Source of the DNA: Lucifuga dentata
Taxonomy: Eukaryota > Chordata > Actinopteri > Ophidiiformes > Bythitidae
Length of the DNA: 64,000 nt
Assembly: GCA_014773175.1 (NCBI GenBank)
Contig: VXCM01000214.1
Coordinates: 111,901 to 175,900, forward strand
Direction: 5' to 3'
Positions within the stretch are counted from its first letter, which is position 1. The number at the start of each line of letters is the position of its first letter. The notes beneath the pieces were generated by a model. That model did no database searches. It had not been told where the DNA came from and was given only the letters and a program-made list of their open reading frames with translations. Shown piece by piece: positions 59,463 to 64,000 of this stretch. Position numbers and translations under genes: made by a program.

Positions 59463-60985
59463 CACACCCAGTTTGCCTGTCACTCACTGACAAATCCACT
59501 GACATCAGGCTGTGGTTGCATCTACTAAAAGTACCTGCATTTAGCCTGATGAGTATCATCTATGATAGGAGTGCAGAATTTCCACTCTAAAAGTATCTCA
59601 GTTTTTGGCTGACACATACCAGTCATTCCTAAAATACAACGGAAAAAAAAAAAAGTTAACCCTGTGCAACCTCAGATGTTTCTTAGATGGCAGTGATAGC
59701 TTTTAAAAAGGCGTTATTTTTTATTTTTATTCTCTTTTTACTGGCCGTTTCAATGAGCAATAAAACAGTGTTTCAATGTTTGATCTCCTTCAGGTATTCA
59801 AATCCTGCAGTTACTGGCATGCAAAATGTGATTGCTCATAAAAAATAACGCACCCTACAACTCTACAGAACCTTAAGAGTTTAACAGGAAGTAATCAAAG
59901 CAGATGTAGCCAAATCTTTGATCCATACATTTTAATGCAGCGCTGCACATGGCCAAGGTATTAAACAGATCATGTGTTAATTTGATAATAAACACCTTGT
60001 GAAGGGTTAAAGTCTTACTGGCTTTACAAGAGAATGATTCTTTAGGTTGTTAAAGACTTAATTTCATATATTTTAACAGCACAGGCATTTGAATTAGAAT
60101 TCAGCAGAAATACATCATCAAATCCAGGAGTGAAAACACTGAAGATGAGACAAAGAATTTCCTTGGCACTTTGCTCTCTTTTCCTCTCATCTCTTTCATT
60201 TATCTCCCCTCTCCAGTCTGTATATGTTGAATAGCCTCTATGGCAACAGCCCTGCCCATCCCTCCCCACTGTGAGAAAATCACTCCACTGGGTTCAAGAA
60301 GGTTCAAGGTGGGACCAAGAGGGTATTGCAAGATAATCGGAATGGGGAGAGGGTTGGCACTTCCAAGGAAAAATGGATTTTAAGCGAGGGTTATAGCCAA
60401 GTGACTCACTGCTGCCAGTGCTGGAAGGAAACCCGATTGGTAGTATTGGGAGCGAATCAGGAAGAGAGAAAGTAACTGATAAAGCTGAAGTTGTGCGAGC
60501 TGGTGTTGGCTTGGCTGCTCAACTCGAAACTAACCAGGAAGCACTGCCAAAACACAGACACAAAGCCAGTGAAAAGGTAGTGGGTGAGGCAGGGTGTTAA
60601 ACTCATAACTCCTGAGTGTATGGTGGAGCAGGAATCCAGCTCAGATGTCAATGATAAACTCAGTCACATCTGACTCAGTTACCTGCTGTAACCTGCATCA
60701 ATAAGGGAAAATGTTACCACCTACAAGTTGGACAGCAAAAGTTTAATGTGAGGAAGCTAGCAGGGGGGTTTATGGCATCCTTATAAAAAGTCTAGTTTTG
60801 TTGCCACCAGACAGCAAAGCAACCAAAGGACACTCCTTAATCCCGTAAGACCCGGCAGCCTGTTGTTGTGACATTGTCTGTATTTTGTTTTCAGGCTCTG
60901 TTTTTAGAATCAGGCCGACCACTATAGCAACCAGCTAGAATGTACAGGTAATATGAGGTGTTATTATATCAAGATGTGATGTCAA

Positions 60986-61280
60986 TTAGAGCTGAAACAA
61001 TTAACTGAGAAACAGATTAACCAGTTGAGAAAATCAGCAGCAATTTCAATCATTTTAGCCATTTATGAGGTAAAAATGTATGTGCTTTCAGCTTCAAAAT
61101 ATAAAGATTTTTGTGTTTGTATATATATATATATATATATCAGTGAGAATTGAATTCATAATTGTTCAGACAAAATAAGAAAGTTGAAGACGTTACCGTG
61201 GATTACAGGAACTTAAAACAGGTTGTCATTATTTATTGTAATTTTTATAGACTAAACCATTCTGAATTAGTCTTAATGCT
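60986..61280. mobile_element. Dispersed teleost repeat, probable non-autonomous DNA transposon
   Basis: It opens AGAGCTGAAACAATTAACTG and ends with a TTTATAGACTAAACCATT-type block, with TTGAAGACGTTACCGTGG between. This order matches, from memory, a very common fish repeat. The core is interrupted by an AT microsatellite (about 61121-61140). No coding capacity. The family name needs a search. Confidence 0.6.
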
Positions 61281-62739
61281 AACTTTTTTAAGTTAAGATT
61301 ATGATATTAATACAGACTCAGTTCAATTATCAATAAGATTTTGGTATATTTCATTATCCTTCCTCATGTTACACTATAATAAAACCACAAGCACAGTCTG
61401 AGTTCCAACTAACTTGAGCAACATGCTCTTACATTGCCACAACCAGGAGGTGTAACAAAATCTAATGAGTGGACTGAGAAACAGCTTCACACACCTCAAC
61501 ACATCTCATCACAACAACGTCCAGCAGAACCCACGCTGGTCAGTCGGTCAGTCCTCAGGCCCAACATGCCCCGGCTGCACCCCTCTGAGCATGTGCAGCT
61601 CAATGGGGAAGGAGGACTTCCTGTGAGTCTGTGGCAGGCGTGTAACAGAACCCACTCTGTTATCAGATGACCAGTGCTCTGCTCTCTCTCTCTCTCCCTC
61701 TCTGTCCCTACCCGTCTGACCCTCCCTCTCTCTCTCTTTCTTGCTTCCTCTCATCTGTCGCTCTCATCTCATCGTTGCTCCATCTCTGTCTCAGACTCTG
61801 CACTGCACATTGCCCACCACATCACCCACTTCCCCTTTCCACTGATGAGAAGGCAAAGTGGCGCAGACCCACCCACCCTCCACTATCTCACCATCCTTTC
61901 ATGCAACCCACCCATCTTCTCTCCAGTTTCAACCCCAACCAGCTCACCAAATCAACACTTAGAGTGAGAGTGGTCACATATCATTACAGCCTCTACTCTT
62001 AATATCAACAGTTAGAATGATCATAAAATGTAAAAACCCAAAACACCAAAAGCCATCATCTAACACCAAGCATGAAAATTCAAGTCTCGCTTTATCCCCA
62101 CCCTGAAAAACATCCCAGCCTCTCCTTCTCTCACTCTAATTTGATCAGGTTGAATTGGCCTCTCCATAATAAACATCCCAGAAGAGAACAGAAGAAGCCC
62201 CTTTGCTCCCCCTGGACTTCAGCACAACAACAGAAAAACAACAGAGAGGGGTCTGTGTGTCTGCCTAGCCAGGCTGGATGCTGTGGTATACTGAGCAGCT
62301 GACCAGAGGAATCAAACATAAGGGGGAAGTGAAGCTGTATTCATAAAGGAAGAAGCTGATTTAAGAGAAAATGTTCTTCAGCAGAAACAGATATAGAATT
62401 GCAGCATAGAAGTGATCACGCTTGGTGTGGAATATGAAAAAAAATCCAGGTTGGATTCCATCATATAGACCACAACAAATCATTTGACCCCAAAAACCAA
62501 CATGTAGAGTGCAGCATACAGCCAACATTTCACTCTAAAGTGAAACCTCAAACTGCCACGGCGACATCACGCAAGCCTGTCTTCTCAGTCTGTTCTCAAC
62601 CTGCTAGTTTCAGGCCATGGTGGTGCAGGCACAAACATACAGGAATATCAAACTGTATTCAGCCTCACCGCCAAATTGATGGGTGGTGTCTTGGACCTGC
62701 CCACAGCCACTGAAGTCCCCTGCAATTCCCCTGGAGTCT

Positions 62740-62746
62740 ATTGTTG

Positions 62747-62780
<34 letters not shown>

Positions 62781-62813
62781 TATGCACAAGCATACATGGC
62801 GTCCNTATTGTTG

Positions 62814-62847
<34 letters not shown>

Positions 62848-62871
62848 TATGCACAAGCATACATGGCGTCC
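62740..62871. other. Duplicated segment around a single N (assembly junction)
   Basis: About 65 bp (TATTGTTGGTAACACAC, then a CA run and CATACATGGCGTCC) occur on both sides of N 62805. Confidence 0.88.
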
Positions 62872-63577
62872 TAGTTTAACCTCTTGGTAGAATTTACTTG
62901 AACTAAAAGTATAGAGTTACTTTTCCTCTGTAGCGGCTCTCAGAAAGTGGTACAGAGAGAGGCATCGGGACAAAAACAAATTCTGTGACACTCAACTGAA
63001 TGAAAAGTGTCACCAACACTGCTGCCTTCTGAGAAACATTCCACACTTTCCCAGCATTGGGCGTCTTCCTCTTCATCAACTTCTTGTACCCTCTCATGCC
63101 CACACATTTTTAAGAAACAGGTTCAACGAGAATGCTATGCCAAAAAATATGCATCTGGTGATCAAGCAACGCAGCCAAGGTTCCTGTGAAGTCTTTAAAC
63201 CACCAGCCACAAGCAAGCAGAGCATGAGAGGAGACGTTAGAAGCTGCTTTTAACAAAATGCTGGTGGAGACGGATCCCAAAAATTGCCCCCCAAAAAGTT
63301 ACCAGAACTGAAGGTTCTCTCTGTCACATATTCTCTTCATCTTTTTTATTCTCTGTGTAACAGCAGCAGATGACAGCACTGAAAGCAACACAATGACAGC
63401 ACACACACCACACACAGCTCTCACCATGCACAAAAAGCAGTCCAGCATGACCACGGTTAAAAAGTTAAGCTGTGTGAGTAAAAACTTGAGAAGACGATAG
63501 CGATTTCTTTGAGCAGTATCTTACTCTCAGCACTGACCTATTTGCCATTCTCTCCTTTATCTGCAAGTGGGTCAAGA

Positions 63578-63597
63578 ACTCTGAACTCTATCATGCC

Positions 63598-63634
<37 letters not shown>

Positions 63635-63655
63635 NACTCTGAACTCTATCATGCC

Positions 63656-63692
<37 letters not shown>
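63578..63692. other. Duplicated segment around a single N in a CT microsatellite (assembly junction)
   Basis: About 57 bp (ACTCTGAACTCTATCATGCC followed by a CT run) occur on both sides of N 63635. Confidence 0.88.
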
Positions 63693-63702
<10 letters not shown>

Positions 63703-64000
63703 ACACACACACACACACACAACACACTATGGTATACATTTCCTCTACTCACCTCTCTTCTCCTCTCTCACAGACTTAAGAAACTGTGTGTGTCTGTGTG
63801 AGCATGTGTGGATGTCTTAGGAGTTCTTACCAAATAGGCAGAAAATGTTCCCTGGGCCCTATCTGTCTCCCTTGCCTGCTGGCCTGCTCTCCTGCCTCCG
63901 TCTCTAGGCAGGGCGAGAGCTTTACCAGACAGGAAACTTGCAAGTGGCCCTAGTCATACAGGCAAGCCCTTGCCTGATCCCACACAAACAGACACCCCCC

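Larger units (their letters stand above)
56785..60985. other. 5' flank of zbtb7a, repeat-rich, no exon recognised
   Basis: It contains GGA, TG and GA microsatellites and three single-N junctions with or without duplication (57636, 57887, 59397), plus 57408 and 58514. A noncoding zbtb7a exon may hide here. The open frames at 57492-58205 and 58772-59218 are driven by CA/TG repeats. Confidence 0.5.
61281..64000. other. Right-end flank, low-complexity rich, no gene recognised
   Basis: It contains CT-rich tracts (61678-61800, 63601-63702), CA runs and two duplicated single-N junctions (62805, 63635). The open frames here are pyrimidine- or CA-repeat driven. The region could be intron or promoter of zbtb7a, but nothing proves it. 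Confidence 0.5.

Noticed and set aside
1..64000. tRNA genes, CRISPR arrays, bacterial operons, viral genes
   Set aside because: I looked for tRNA B-box-like words, regularly spaced repeats and recognisable viral or transposase frames and found none.

Overview
This is eukaryotic, vertebrate DNA, most likely from a ray-finned (teleost) fish. The genes have many small phase-matched exons with GT-AG introns, the intergenic DNA is rich in CA/GT and CT microsatellites, and several dispersed repeats resemble families I know from teleosts. No prokaryotic operon, phage, CRISPR array or tRNA was seen. I recognise three genes, all on the minus strand: uqcr11 (coding 3303-4529), tcf3/E2A (coding 8446-30800) and zbtb7a (coding 49896-54683). 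As I recall, UQCR11 and TCF3 are also adjacent, in the same order and orientation, on human 19p13.3, and ZBTB7A lies elsewhere in that band, so the window looks like a rearranged piece of that conserved block.

Layout, left to right. 1-2280 has no recognised gene but holds a CpG-rich patch (about 640-985). 2284-4740 is uqcr11, a two-exon gene for the small 60-residue subunit of respiratory complex III. About 4870-8445 is the probable long 3' UTR of tcf3. 8446-30800 holds 18 coding exons of tcf3. Their lengths sum to 1,875 nt (624 aa plus stop) with every junction in phase. The protein has the AD1 (LDFS) motif, a central AD2-like region, an acidic segment and a C-terminal bHLH of the E12 type; no E47-type alternative exon was seen. 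30811-34350 is the 5' intron and candidate promoter/noncoding first exon of tcf3. About 34.4-48 kb is intergenic and repeat-rich, with POU/homeobox-like motif clusters and one very regular 70-nt hairpin. 49896-54683 is zbtb7a, a BTB/POZ plus four-C2H2-finger transcription factor in three coding exons. 54762-64000 is its 5' side, with no recognised exon, two neighbouring inverted-repeat elements and many microsatellites.

The two regulators act independently as far as the sequence shows: Tcf3 is an E-box binding dimerisation partner for tissue-specific bHLH factors, and Zbtb7a is a POZ repressor. uqcr11 is a housekeeping mitochondrial gene.

Assembly quality matters here. I counted 24 isolated single-N characters. 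At six of them a 57-66 bp sequence occurs on both sides of the N, which looks like unmerged contig overlaps. One falls inside the zbtb7a BTB exon (N at 54313) and breaks the frame artificially. I did not find a convincing new biological system. The most unusual items are the E12-only bHLH exon, the hairpin at 40713-40782, the paired inverted-repeat elements at 55542-56784, and an uninterrupted in-frame upstream ATG in front of uqcr11.
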